From DATDAH01 sp963792205 (GTDB lineage Bacteria; Actinomycetota; Acidimicrobiia; Acidimicrobiales; DATDAH01), in contig CAWBVI010000010.1 of NCBI GenBank assembly GCA_963792205.1, forward strand, positions 32,891-96,890: 64,000 nucleotides of DNA, in the 5' to 3' direction. This document shows positions 26,645 to 34,017 of this stretch, piece after piece (the stretch's first letter is position 1; every line of letters begins with the position of its first letter). The notes below the pieces were generated by a model. That model worked only from the letters and a program-made list of their open reading frames with translations. It searched no databases and had not been told where the DNA came from. The position numbers and the translations under genes were made by a program.

Positions 26645-27580
26645 TTACGGCTCGGCCGTGAGGTCGGGGCAGACGAGCTCGGGATTGCCCCAGACGGTCT
26701 CGGCCAGCGCGGGGTCCTGGCGCCAGGTCGTGTCCGCCCGAAAGTCCGGGGCGGCGCGCGTGGCGAGATCCGGTGGCAGCAGCGGCAGGACGGCATCGGC
26801 GATGAGCGCCGCGCCGTCCGGGCAGAGGTGCGAGCCGTCACGGGCCATCAGCCGCACGGCCTCGCCGTCGGGACCGGTCGCCGCCTCCCGATAGTGGCCG
26901 CGCTCGTCGGCCAGGAGAGTGGCGGCGTCGAGGAAGCTCGAGCCCGGCACCTGCGCCACCGCCTCCTCGAACGTCCGGTTGAGCACGACGTTCGGTAGGG
27001 CCAGGGCGGGGTCGCGGTGGTTGACCATGCCCACCCAGATGACCTCGGGACCGGCCTGCCTGACCGACTGGAGCCAGGGGACGACGACGTCGTCCCGGAA
27101 CGTGGCCGGCCACGCCGGATCGGACGGATCGACCGCCGGCACCGAGCCCTCGGCGATCGCCGTCGCCTCCCAGCGACCGATCATGACGATCGCGACCTCG
27201 GCCGCGCCCAGCAGCTCGCCGGCCGCTTCGGAGGAGAGCGGGGCGTCGGGCAGCAGGGTGTAGAGCCGGAACCGGGCCCCCCGGCCCGGCGCCCCGAGCG
27301 CCGCCCGCAGCGCCGGCCGCAGCGTGGCCATGACCGAATCGCCGAGCAGCACCACGCGGGCCGCGTCGCCGTCGCCTTGGAGGACCTGTTGGGCCGTCAG
27401 CGGTGCGGCAGCCGTCGAGGTCGGCGGCGGGGCCGAGGTCGACGTCGGCGGCGGGGTGGAGGTCGTGGGCGGGGTGATCGACGTGGGGCCGGCCGCCTGG
27501 GCGTCCGGCTGTTGGTCCCGGCCACACGACGTCCCCAGGCCCAGACCGACGATGAGGACCAGGACCAGGCCGCGCCGCAT
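26645..27580 (-). CDS. SGNH-hydrolase-like lipoprotein
   Basis: 311 residues from ATG 27580. MRRGLVLVLIVGLGLGTSC is a lipoprotein signal with the acylated Cys at residue 19, followed by a Thr/Pro-rich spacer. The hydrolase domain starts with VVLLGDSVMATLRPAL, holding the nucleophile Ser at about residue 82, and ends with RDGSHLCPDGAALIAD, holding the Asp-x-x-His pair at about 248-251. SGNH enzymes of this layout O-acetylate or deacetylate cell-wall and surface sugars. The protein would sit on the outer face of the membrane. Confidence 0.82.
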   Translation of the reverse strand: MRRGLVLVLIVGLGLGTSCGRDQQPDAQAAGPTSITPPTTSTPPPTSTSAPPPTSTAAAPLTAQQVLQGDGDAARVVLLGDSVMATLRPALRAALGAPGRGARFRLYTLLPDAPLSSEAAGELLGAAEVAIVMIGRWEATAIAEGSVPAVDPSDPAWPATFRDDVVVPWLQSVRQAGPEVIWVGMVNHRDPALALPNVVLNRTFEEAVAQVPGSSFLDAATLLADERGHYREAATGPDGEAVRLMARDGSHLCPDGAALIADAVLPLLPPDLATRAAPDFRADTTWRQDPALAETVWGNPELVCPDLTAEP

Positions 27581-27654
27581 CGGCCGCCAACGTACCGCGG
27601 CTCCCCCGGTGCGCCTGAGGACCACGATGGCGCCCGTCGGTAACGTGACCAGCC

Positions 27655-28233
27655 GTGGCCGCCTCCTTCCCCATCACCGGCAACCCCGACGACGACCAGC
27701 TCCTGATCGACGACCCGCTGGCGCTGACGCTGGGCATGCTCCTCGACCAGCAGGTGCCGATGTCGTGGGCCTTCCGCGGGCCCGCCCGCCTGCGGGAGCG
27801 CCTCGGGGGCCGCCTCGACGCCGGCGAGATCGCCGCCATGGGCCCCGACGCCGTGGCCGCGCTGTTCAGCGCCAAGCCCGCCCTGCACCGCTTCCCCGGC
27901 TCGATGGGCAAGCGGGCCCACGCCCTCTGCCAGCACCTGGTCGACCACCACGGGGGCGACGCCGCCGACGTGTGGACCGGCGCGGCCGACGCCGCCGACC
28001 TGTCGGCCCGGGTCAACGCCCTCCCCGGCTTCGGCCAGGAGAAGTCCCAGATCTTCATCGCCCTCCTGGCCAAGCGCTTCGACCGCGCCCCCGCCGGGTG
28101 GGAGGCCTACGCCGGGCCCTTCGCCGACCCCGAGCCCCGCTCGGTGGCCGACGTCGGCACGGAGGCCCAGCTGCTCGACGTGCGGGCGTGGAAGCAGGCC
28201 AAGAGGGCGGCGGGCAAGGCGAAGACCGACTGA
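27655..28233 (+). CDS. HhH-GPD-type base-excision DNA repair protein
   Basis: 192 residues from GTG 27655. LALTLGMLLDQQVPMSWAFR corresponds to the start of the HhH-GPD glycosylase fold and NALPGFGQEKSQIFIALLAK to its helix-hairpin-helix DNA-binding motif. It is shorter than AlkA or MutY and belongs to a compact actinobacterial family annotated as base-excision repair. The catalytic Asp expected after the HhH motif is not clear here, so glycosylase activity is inferred from the family only. The gene is divergent from the SGNH lipoprotein (74 nt apart). Confidence 0.8.
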   Translation: MAASFPITGNPDDDQLLIDDPLALTLGMLLDQQVPMSWAFRGPARLRERLGGRLDAGEIAAMGPDAVAALFSAKPALHRFPGSMGKRAHALCQHLVDHHGGDAADVWTGAADAADLSARVNALPGFGQEKSQIFIALLAKRFDRAPAGWEAYAGPFADPEPRSVADVGTEAQLLDVRAWKQAKRAAGKAKTD

Positions 28234-28236
28234 ACG

Positions 28237-28257
28237 GTCCCGGCCTCAGGCCGGGAC
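28237..28257. terminator. Bidirectional hairpin shared by convergent genes
   Basis: GTCCCGGCC-TCA-GGCCGGGAC is a perfect 9-bp stem. The 3-nt loop TCA (28246-28248) is the stop codon (TGA on the minus strand) of the convergent hydrolase, and the other gene's stop is 4 nt before the stem. Confidence 0.65.
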
Positions 28258-29037
28258 GGCGTCGGGGCGGGCCGCGGTCCGGTGGCGGTCCAGCCAACCG
28301 AGCAGCAGGGCCACCGCCCGGGGGTCGTGGCGAAGCTGGTGGCCCGCGCCGGTCACGATCTTCAGCTCGGCCCCGCCGTGGGCGTCGGCCACCGCCCGGG
28401 CGTCGAGCGCCGGCACGGCGTCGTCCTCGGCCCCGTGCAGGACGAGCAGGGGGCGGGGGCTGAACACCTCGGCGCAGGCCACCGCCCGGATCGTCCGGAG
28501 CTCGCGGGCCCAGGCGTCGAAGGCCTCGGGCATGCCCCGGTCGCCGAAGAGCCCGAGGGACAGCGCGTGCTCGGCCAGGTCCCGGGGCGAGCGGGCCCAG
28601 TCGGAGAAGTCGGCCGGGGCCCCGAGCGCGGCCACCGCATGGACCCGCTCGTCGGCGGCCGCGGCACAGAGGGCGAGCGCGCCGCCGGTCCCGAACCCGA
28701 CGGTCATGACCCCGTCGACGTCGGCGCGAGCGGACAGGTGGGCCACCGCCGCCCGCCCGTCGTTGAGCCAGCCCGCCATCGAGAACCGACCCTGGGACGG
28801 GCGGCAGCCCCGGAAGTTGAAGGCCAGCACGACGCAGTCCACGTCCTGGGCGATGCGGTCGGCCAGCTGCGGATAGGTGTGGGCCGACTTGGGGCCGCTG
28901 CCGTGGCCCGACGGGAAGCCGTGGCACAGCACCACCCCCGGGTGGGGGCCGCCGGAGGTGCGGGGCAGGGCGAGGTGGCCGCGGAGGGTGATCCCGTCGA
29001 CCGAGAACTTGTGCTCCAGGGGGTCGGGCGCGTTCAC
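28246..29037 (-). CDS. Alpha/beta-hydrolase-fold protein lacking the usual nucleophile serine
   Basis: 263 residues from GTG 29037. It begins with a dienelactone-hydrolase-like strand pattern: GVVLCHGFPSGHGSGP, then VVLAFNFRGCRPSQGRFSMA. At the nucleophile elbow, where G-x-S-x-G is expected, it reads VGFGTGGALAL: Gly replaces Ser. The other triad members seem present, Asp in LHGAEDDAVPALDA and His in GAGHQLRHDP. It may be a non-catalytic or unusual hydrolase. It overlaps the small upstream gene by 4 nt (GTGA), and its stop codon lies in a terminator loop. The frame continues far upstream but only as the complement of another gene. Confidence 0.78.
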   Translation of the reverse strand: MNAPDPLEHKFSVDGITLRGHLALPRTSGGPHPGVVLCHGFPSGHGSGPKSAHTYPQLADRIAQDVDCVVLAFNFRGCRPSQGRFSMAGWLNDGRAAVAHLSARADVDGVMTVGFGTGGALALCAAAADERVHAVAALGAPADFSDWARSPRDLAEHALSLGLFGDRGMPEAFDAWARELRTIRAVACAEVFSPRPLLVLHGAEDDAVPALDARAVADAHGGAELKIVTGAGHQLRHDPRAVALLLGWLDRHRTAARPDAVPA

Positions 29038-29243
29038 CCGGACCCGCGGGACCCCTTGAACAGCTTGTAGCCGCGGTTGCGGGCCTCGGCCAGGGTGTCG
29101 GGGCCGAAGGCGAGGAAGCTCTGGGCCGCCATCAGGTCGTCGATGGCCTCGGCCGGCGTGGCGTCGTCGTCGAGGTCGTAGACGACCTGGGAGCGCTTGT
29201 CCCCGAGGTACCGGTTGTCGGCGAAGCCCTTCGGACGGTCCAT
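29034..29243 (-). CDS. Small conserved-looking protein coupled to the hydrolase
   Basis: 69 residues from ATG 29243: MDRPKGFADNRYLGDKRSQV, then an acidic segment and AQSFLAFGPDTLAEARNRGY near the end. I do not recognise a named family. The sequence is compact and soluble, without membrane or signal features. Its stop overlaps the GTG of the hydrolase, so the two are probably cotranslated. The start is divergent from the gene at 29287, with 43 nt between. Confidence 0.68.
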   Translation of the reverse strand: MDRPKGFADNRYLGDKRSQVVYDLDDDATPAEAIDDLMAAQSFLAFGPDTLAEARNRGYKLFKGSRGSG

Positions 29244-29286
29244 GGCCGCAGCGTACGAGAAAGCCCCCACCGCTACGGTGCGCCCC

Positions 29287-29667
29287 ATGGCCGCCCTGCC
29301 CGCGGACGAGCGGCCCGTCGACCCGACGCCGGTGCACACCGAGGACCTGCCGCCCACCCCCGTGCGCGACCGGCAGATCCCGGCCTCGGCCTGGGTCGAG
29401 GCTCCGCCCGAGCTGCTCGCCCTGGGCGACGACATCGGCCAACCGGTCGTGGCCTACAAGCGCCGCATCGGCCCGTGGCTGCTGTGGCGGGCCGGGCCGG
29501 CGGCCAAGGCCGATGCCCGCTACCTGGCCGTCGACCACCGCGACCTGAGCCGCCAGCACACCTACCGCCTCCACCCCGACGGCACCGGCGAGGGCACCGG
29601 CCCCAGCGGCACGACCCACGCCCGGTTCCGGACCTGGAAGGAAGACCTCCGGGACCACGCCGACTGA
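29287..29667 (+). CDS. Hypothetical protein, 126 residues
   Basis: Starts at ATG 29287 (MAALPADERPVDPTPVHTED). The N-terminus is Pro/Asp-rich and probably disordered; the central part, VVAYKRRIGPWLLWRAGPA and ARYLAVDHRDLSRQHTYRLH, is the only folded-looking segment, followed by THARFRTWKEDLRDHAD. No family is recognised. Frame, codon use and a lack of alternatives on the other strand support it as a gene. It is divergent from the small gene at 29034-29243. Confidence 0.6.
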   Translation: MAALPADERPVDPTPVHTEDLPPTPVRDRQIPASAWVEAPPELLALGDDIGQPVVAYKRRIGPWLLWRAGPAAKADARYLAVDHRDLSRQHTYRLHPDGTGEGTGPSGTTHARFRTWKEDLRDHAD

Positions 29668-29697
29668 GCGGCCGGGCTCAGGCCCTCCGGGTGCCGA

Positions 29698-31080
29698 TCA
29701 CCGTCGAGTGACCTCGAACGCGACGACGTCGATGACCGATGGAACGCGTGTCGATCGCACCGTGACTCGCCGATACAACGATGCGCCTCGTGGCGTGTTC
29801 GCCGCCATGGTCATGGTGGCACGGACATTGTGTGTGGCGCCTGGAGCGACCGAGGGCGAGGCGTAGGTCCCGGCCACGACCCGATTGGTCACATTGAGAC
29901 CCGCGACGGTTCGGTAGACGACAGTGAAACGGCCTGACGAACCCTGGCCGCGCAGACGCATCACCTCGGCGAAGAGCCCGTCGTTCTGCAACGAGATGGT
30001 GTAGGTCATGGACGGCTGCCGCGTCGAGTCGGCGATCCACTGGTTGACCGCGTTGGTGTTGTAGATGTTGTTGCCGAGCGACATGCTCCCGCGCTGGATT
30101 CTGGCATCGGGTCGCGGTGCCGCCGCGGGTGTCACCGGGCCCGACGGCCACGACTCGCGACTTGCGCCGACGTCATTCACCGCAGCCACCACGAACCGGT
30201 AGGCCGTCCCATTGGTCAGGCCGGTGAACACGAACGACGTCGCCGCCGATCCCGTCAGCCTGGTCGTCGGGCCGGTCACGCCGGCCGGTGCCTCACTGCT
30301 TCCCCCCAGGACCCGCACCTGGTAGTTGGTCACCGCGGACCCCCCGTCAGCGGGCGGCGCGTACCACCTCACCGTGACTTGACCATCGCCGACGATCCCC
30401 CCGAGCAGCGATGGGTCAAAGGGCACCGTGGCTGGGACGACCACCGCGGAGAGCTCCGATTCGGGGCCCGTCCCCGTGCTGATCACCGGGGTGACCGAGA
30501 AGCGGTAGCCAGTTCCGTTGGTCAAACCGAACGAAGCCATACGACGTCGCGGTCGATTCGACGAACTGGGTCCTCCGACCTTGAACGCCCGACGGCAGGA
30601 CCCCCATCGGCCGCGTAGGCCCGGACCAGGTAGTCGGTGAGCTCCGATCCCCCGGTGTCGGCCGGCGCCACCCAGGACAAAGCCACCTGCCAGCTCCCAC
30701 GAACGACCGACACTCCGGTCGGCCGGCGCCCCGGAGACTGCGCCCGGCACCACACCGTCCGAGTGCCAATGACTGGCGCCCCGTGCCGTACTCGTTCACT
30801 GCCGCCACTCGGAACCAGTGAGGCATGCCGTCGGTGAGCCCCACGAAGTCGAACGAGGTCGTGGCTGACCCCACCATCCGTGTTTCCGCCGCGCCCTGTC
30901 TGATCATCTGCACCGCATAGTCCGTCACGGCCGACCCGCCGTCATCGACCGGTGCCGTCCAGGAAAGGGACACCTGACCAACGCCGGGGGATGCGACGAC
31001 CGCCGTCGGCTGCCCGGGCGACGGTCACCGTCAGGGCCGACGTGCATCGGCGGGACCGATCACTGCCTGTAGCCCGCGCC
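29698..31080 (-). CDS. Secreted fibronectin type III repeat protein, several frameshifts, N-terminus unclear
   Basis: Three FnIII units can be pieced together from changing frames: VSLSWTAPVDDGGSAVTDYA at about 30970-30780, VALSWVAPADTGGSELTDYL at about 30690, and VTVRWYAPPADGGSAVTNYQ near 30380, with VFTGLTNGTAYRFVVAAVND ending the last. The C-terminal 140 residues (29698-30110) form a different beta domain (RIQRGSMSLGNNIYN, YTISLQNDGLFAEVMRLRGQ, VVAGTYASPSVAPGA) that matches the N-terminal domain of the CAP protein at 8.9-9.7 kb. The frame changes at about 30545, 30600, 30755 and 31018; upstream of 31080 no clear signal peptide can be read. Whether this is a true pseudogene or sequence error is undecided here. 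Such proteins act outside the cell in binding surfaces or polymers. Confidence 0.65.
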
Positions 31081-31293
31081 GTCAGGAGGACACCCCGGAT
31101 GCAGACCTCGCCTCGACATCCCGCCACGCATCCTTTCCCGCCCTGCCCCCGCCGGAGCAGCCGCGTCCGCAGTCTCTCACGCCTGACGCGACGAGGGGAG
31201 CGACCGGAGCCGCTCCCCTCGCTCGTTGACATCTGGATGGTTCAGCGACGGGCGTTGCGTCGGGAGGGACCAGCCCCCGACCGCACCACCGCC

Positions 31294-31394
31294 GGTGTCC
31301 GGATGGGATTTGCTTGATGGTCCAGAGCCGCCTAGCGGCCGGACACCTCCGAGGTCCCAAATCGTTTACCGCTCAGTTGGACCACCTCCTTTCC
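31294..31394 (-). other. Structured leader with perfect ribosome site and a 14-codon frame
   Basis: On the minus strand, AAAGGAGGTG (31392-31383) is a full-length ribosome-binding site, but no ATG follows. Eight nt downstream a CTG (31376) opens a 14-codon frame (LSGKRFGTSEVSGR) that ends at TAG 31332. GGUGGUCC within the ribosome site (31386-31379) can pair with GGACCAUC (31323-31316), and GGUGUCCGG (31347-31339) with CCGGACACC (31302-31294); the two pairings cross, as in a pseudoknot. A small CCGC-TAG-GCGG hairpin lies between. The rest of the 31081-31435 gap shows nothing else. A leader peptide or cis-regulatory RNA is an inference. Confidence 0.4.
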
Positions 31395-31435
31395 TCGGTG
31401 CGCCCATCAAAGCACAGCCCGACCCCCGCGTGAGG

Positions 31436-31837
31436 TCATCTTTCGACATCGGGCCCGAGAGCGCCGACCGCGGCGAGGTACTCCGCCTCCGCGGCGAGCA
31501 CGGCGCGGACCTCGCGTGCGCCGATCTCCCGCCCGTCGGCCTCGGCCCGGGCCACCAGGTCGGCCACGGCGAGGTCGTCGGCGATGTCGATCTCGCCCTC
31601 GCGCTCGCGACCGGCGAGGTGTACGAGGTGCCACCCGAGGAGCGCCTCGACGTCCTCGTAGCTCAGACGGGCCGACACGTCGTCGGGCAGGGCGCTGGCC
31701 ACGAACTCGACGGCCTCGTCCACCTCGAAGAGCACCGACGGCTCCCGACTGGCCATGACCGCGTCGGCCCGCCGGAGCGCGAACCAGGCGACGGCGACGA
31801 CGAGGATGACGGTGACCGCGATGAAGACGGCGGTCAC
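31436..31837 (-). CDS. Membrane-anchored hypothetical protein
   Basis: 133 residues. MTAVFIAVTVILVVAVAWFA is a single N-terminal membrane anchor, followed by a cytoplasmic helical domain containing ARLSYEDVEALLGWHLVHLA, then an acidic region and REVRAVLAAEAEYLAAVGAL. I recognise no named family. It follows the gene at 31844-32188 by 6 nt on the same strand, so the two form an operon. The pairing of an anchor protein with a soluble helical partner suggests a complex, but no function can be assigned. Confidence 0.7.
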   Translation of the reverse strand: MTAVFIAVTVILVVAVAWFALRRADAVMASREPSVLFEVDEAVEFVASALPDDVSARLSYEDVEALLGWHLVHLAGREREGEIDIADDLAVADLVARAEADGREIGAREVRAVLAAEAEYLAAVGALGPDVER

Positions 31838-31843
31838 CGCACC

Positions 31844-32188
31844 TCAGGCGGCGCTGTGACTGCTCGAGGAACGGCCGTTCAGCGCCTCGAGGAACGAGGG
31901 CTTCGGGATCAGGGCGCCGCCTGCGGCCGCGTCGGCGGCCACGGCCTCGACCGCGACCAGCAGCCGCTCCCAGGACTCGGCCAGCCACTCGCTGACCTCG
32001 CCCATCATGAGAAGCGTGTCCTCGGCCCACTCGAGCTGCGTCGCCCCGTCGGACTCCAGGTCAGCCCCCCGGGCGATCTGGCGCAGCGCACCGTGGGCCT
32101 GCTCGAACCGGTCCGCTACGTCCCGTAGCCGCTCGGCGCCCTCGTGGGCCCGCAGGTCGATCTCCATCGCAACCGGAATCACAGCCAT
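31844..32188 (-). CDS. Helical hypothetical protein, 114 residues
   Basis: Starts at ATG 32188 (MAVIPVAMEIDLRAHEGAER); ATG 32167 (MEIDL) is an alternative. The sequence is almost all helix: LRDVADRFEQAHGALRQIAR and LEWAEDTLLMMGEVSEWLAE, ending LIPKPSFLEALNGRSSSSH. It has the size and two-helix look of WXG100-like or phage-neck-type small proteins but lacks a WXG motif, so I leave it unnamed. It heads an operon with the membrane-anchored protein downstream and is divergent from the Tat-exported protein across a 180-nt promoter region. Confidence 0.68.
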   Translation of the reverse strand: MAVIPVAMEIDLRAHEGAERLRDVADRFEQAHGALRQIARGADLESDGATQLEWAEDTLLMMGEVSEWLAESWERLLVAVEAVAADAAAGGALIPKPSFLEALNGRSSSSHSAA

Positions 32189-32368
32189 GTCATCCAAGCT
32201 AGACGCACCCCCCGCGAGACGCCAGGGATGGTGGGCGTCCGAGGGTGGCCGAACCTCGCACTGAGCGCTCGCCCGCCCACTTTCTGCGGTGGACTCTCCC
32301 ACCCCTTGTGGCGATCTCGAACCGTCGGTACTGTTCGGTGTCCTACGTGGTGCGGGAGGCACGAGGGG

Positions 32369-32821
32369 ATGGCGGACAACGGAGGCATCGATCGTCGAAC
32401 GGTGATCAAGCGGGCCGCCGCGGCCGGGGCCCTGGCCTGGACGGCGCCGATCCTCATCGACAGCATCGCCTCGCCGGCTGCCGCGGCGACGGCGCCGCCG
32501 GTCGCCTGCGTGACACTGCTGTTCAACGGCGGCAACTGCAACAACACCAACCAGGGCACCCCCTGCTCGATCGCCAACTGCACCAGCGTCAACCCCGCGC
32601 CATTCCTGGACTGCATCAGCCTCTCGGGCGACTGCCAGAACGGGCCGTTGACCATCTCGATCGTGAGCGGTTGCTTCTGCACCATCACCGGGGCCTCGGC
32701 CAAGTCCGGGCCCAACTGCATCGTCCCCTTGGCCCAAGGCGGGTCGGCGACCTCGGTGACGTTCCCGGCGCAGTCCAGCCCCGGGTACGCCCAGTTCGCC
32801 ATCAACCTCAGCTGCAGTTGA
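32369..32821 (+). CDS. Cysteine-rich Tat-exported protein
   Basis: 150 residues. MADNGGIDRRTVIKRAAAAG has a twin-arginine motif (Arg9-Arg10) followed by a hydrophobic region and cleavage near SPAAAA. The mature part is small, rich in Asn/Thr/Ser and contains ten Cys (for example NGGNCNNTNQGTPCSIANC and SGCFCTITG), so up to five disulfides or a metal cluster are possible. No charged catalytic motif is visible and I recognise no family. A ribosome site (GAGGCACGAGGGG) precedes ATG 32369. It ends 1 nt from the convergent aminotransferase. An envelope-structure or surface role is plausible but unproven. Confidence 0.75.
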   Translation: MADNGGIDRRTVIKRAAAAGALAWTAPILIDSIASPAAAATAPPVACVTLLFNGGNCNNTNQGTPCSIANCTSVNPAPFLDCISLSGDCQNGPLTISIVSGCFCTITGASAKSGPNCIVPLAQGGSATSVTFPAQSSPGYAQFAINLSCS

Positions 32822-33958
32822 TCAGGACGCAGGCGGGAGGACCTCGCCGAGCGCGGTGAGCACCCGGTCCTGGTCCGCATCGGTCATCGCACTACCGCTG
32901 GGCAGGCAGAGGCCCACGGCGAAGAGGCCCTCGCTGGTGCCGTCGACCCGGGCGGGACAGTCCCGGAACGCCGGCTGCAGGTGCATGGGCTTCCAGAGCG
33001 GCCGGCTTTCGATGTCGTGGCCCTCGAGGTGGCGACGCACAACCTCCCGGTCCACCCCCGCCGTGGCCGGGTCGATGGTGATGCAGGTGAGCCAGGCGTT
33101 GTCCCCGCCGTCGGCGTCGGCCGGCGCCACGGTGATCCCGGGTCGGCCTGCTAGGGCCTCCCGGTAGCGATCCCGCAGCTCGCGCCGCCGGGCGATCCGC
33201 TCAGCCAGCGTCGTCAGCTGGCCCCGGCCGAAGGCGGCGAGGAGGTTGGACAGCCGGTAGTTGAACCCGACCTCGACGTGCTCGTAGTGGGGCGCATCCT
33301 GACGGGCCTGGGTGGCCAGGTAGCGGACTCGATGGGCCATCTCCTGGTCGTCGCACACCAGCATCCCGCCGCCCCCGGTGGTGATGAGCTTGTTGCCGTT
33401 GAAGGACAGCACCGCGACGTCGCCGTAGGCGCCGGCGGGCCGGCCGCTCCGTTGAGCGCCGATCGCCTCGGCCGCGTCCTCGATGACCGGGATCCCCCGC
33501 TCGGCACAGAGGGGCAGGATCCGGCCGTAGTCGGCACAGCGACCGTAGAGGTCGACGGCGATGACCGCCGCGGGGGGCGGTCGGCCCTCCTGCTCACGGA
33601 CGGTCAGCTCCACGGCCAGCAACTCGGGCGACAGGTTCCAGCTCGAGGCCTCGCTGTCGACCAGCACGGGGGTGGCGCCGACGTAGGTGACGGCGTTCGC
33701 TGAGGCGACGAAGGTGAACGTGGCCACCACCACCTCGTCGCCCGGGCCGACACCCAGTGCGAGCAGCGCGAGGTGTAGCGCCGCGGTTCCGCTGGACAGG
33801 GCGACGCCGTGCGTTCGGCCGGTCACCGCGGCGACCTCCCGCTCGAAGGCCTCGAGGTCGGGGCCGACCGGCGCCACCCAATTGGAGTCGACGGCTGCGA
33901 GCAAGCGCTCTCGTTCCGCGGCGCGCACATCCGGCGGCGAGAGGTAGATGCGACCCAC
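32822..33958 (-). CDS. DegT/DnrJ/EryC1-family sugar aminotransferase
   Basis: 378 residues, PLP-dependent. NWVAPVGPDLEAFEREVAAV, HGVALSSGTAALHLALLALG, VVATFTFVASANAVTYVGAT, VIEDAAEAIGAQRSGRPAGA and the Schiff-base Lys at about residue 190 in LSFNGNKLITTGGGGMLV are all present. The SFNGNK active-site variant is the one seen in UDP-4-keto-sugar aminotransferases of bacillosamine and legionaminate-type pathways (PglE/LegC-like). It converts a nucleotide-linked keto sugar to an amino sugar using glutamate. It marks the start of the polysaccharide locus and could feed the NeuB-type step 20 kb away. Confidence 0.9.
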   Translation of the reverse strand: MGRIYLSPPDVRAAERERLLAAVDSNWVAPVGPDLEAFEREVAAVTGRTHGVALSSGTAALHLALLALGVGPGDEVVVATFTFVASANAVTYVGATPVLVDSEASSWNLSPELLAVELTVREQEGRPPPAAVIAVDLYGRCADYGRILPLCAERGIPVIEDAAEAIGAQRSGRPAGAYGDVAVLSFNGNKLITTGGGGMLVCDDQEMAHRVRYLATQARQDAPHYEHVEVGFNYRLSNLLAAFGRGQLTTLAERIARRRELRDRYREALAGRPGITVAPADADGGDNAWLTCITIDPATAGVDREVVRRHLEGHDIESRPLWKPMHLQPAFRDCPARVDGTSEGLFAVGLCLPSGSAMTDADQDRVLTALGEVLPPAS

Positions 33959-34017
33959 GGACGACAGCCTGACCGCTCACCCGGTCACGACCAAGGACCA
34001 CTCCTAGACTCCGGGCG

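Noticed and set aside
28246..29658. A 470-residue frame giving the hydrolase a long N-terminal extension
   Set aside because: The extension is the complement of the genes at 29034-29667; the GTG at 29037 gives the proper family length and couples to the small gene.
29698..31080. Calling the FnIII protein a definite pseudogene
   Set aside because: Four frame changes in about 500 nt could equally be sequence errors of the kind seen elsewhere; the C-terminal domain is intact over 1 kb, so I kept it as a frameshifted gene.
31376..31396. TTGGACCACCTCCTTTCC on the plus strand resembles the 3' end of 16S rRNA
   Set aside because: Nothing upstream resembles helix 44/45 or any other rRNA segment. 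The same bases read on the minus strand as a perfect ribosome-binding site, which is the simpler explanation.
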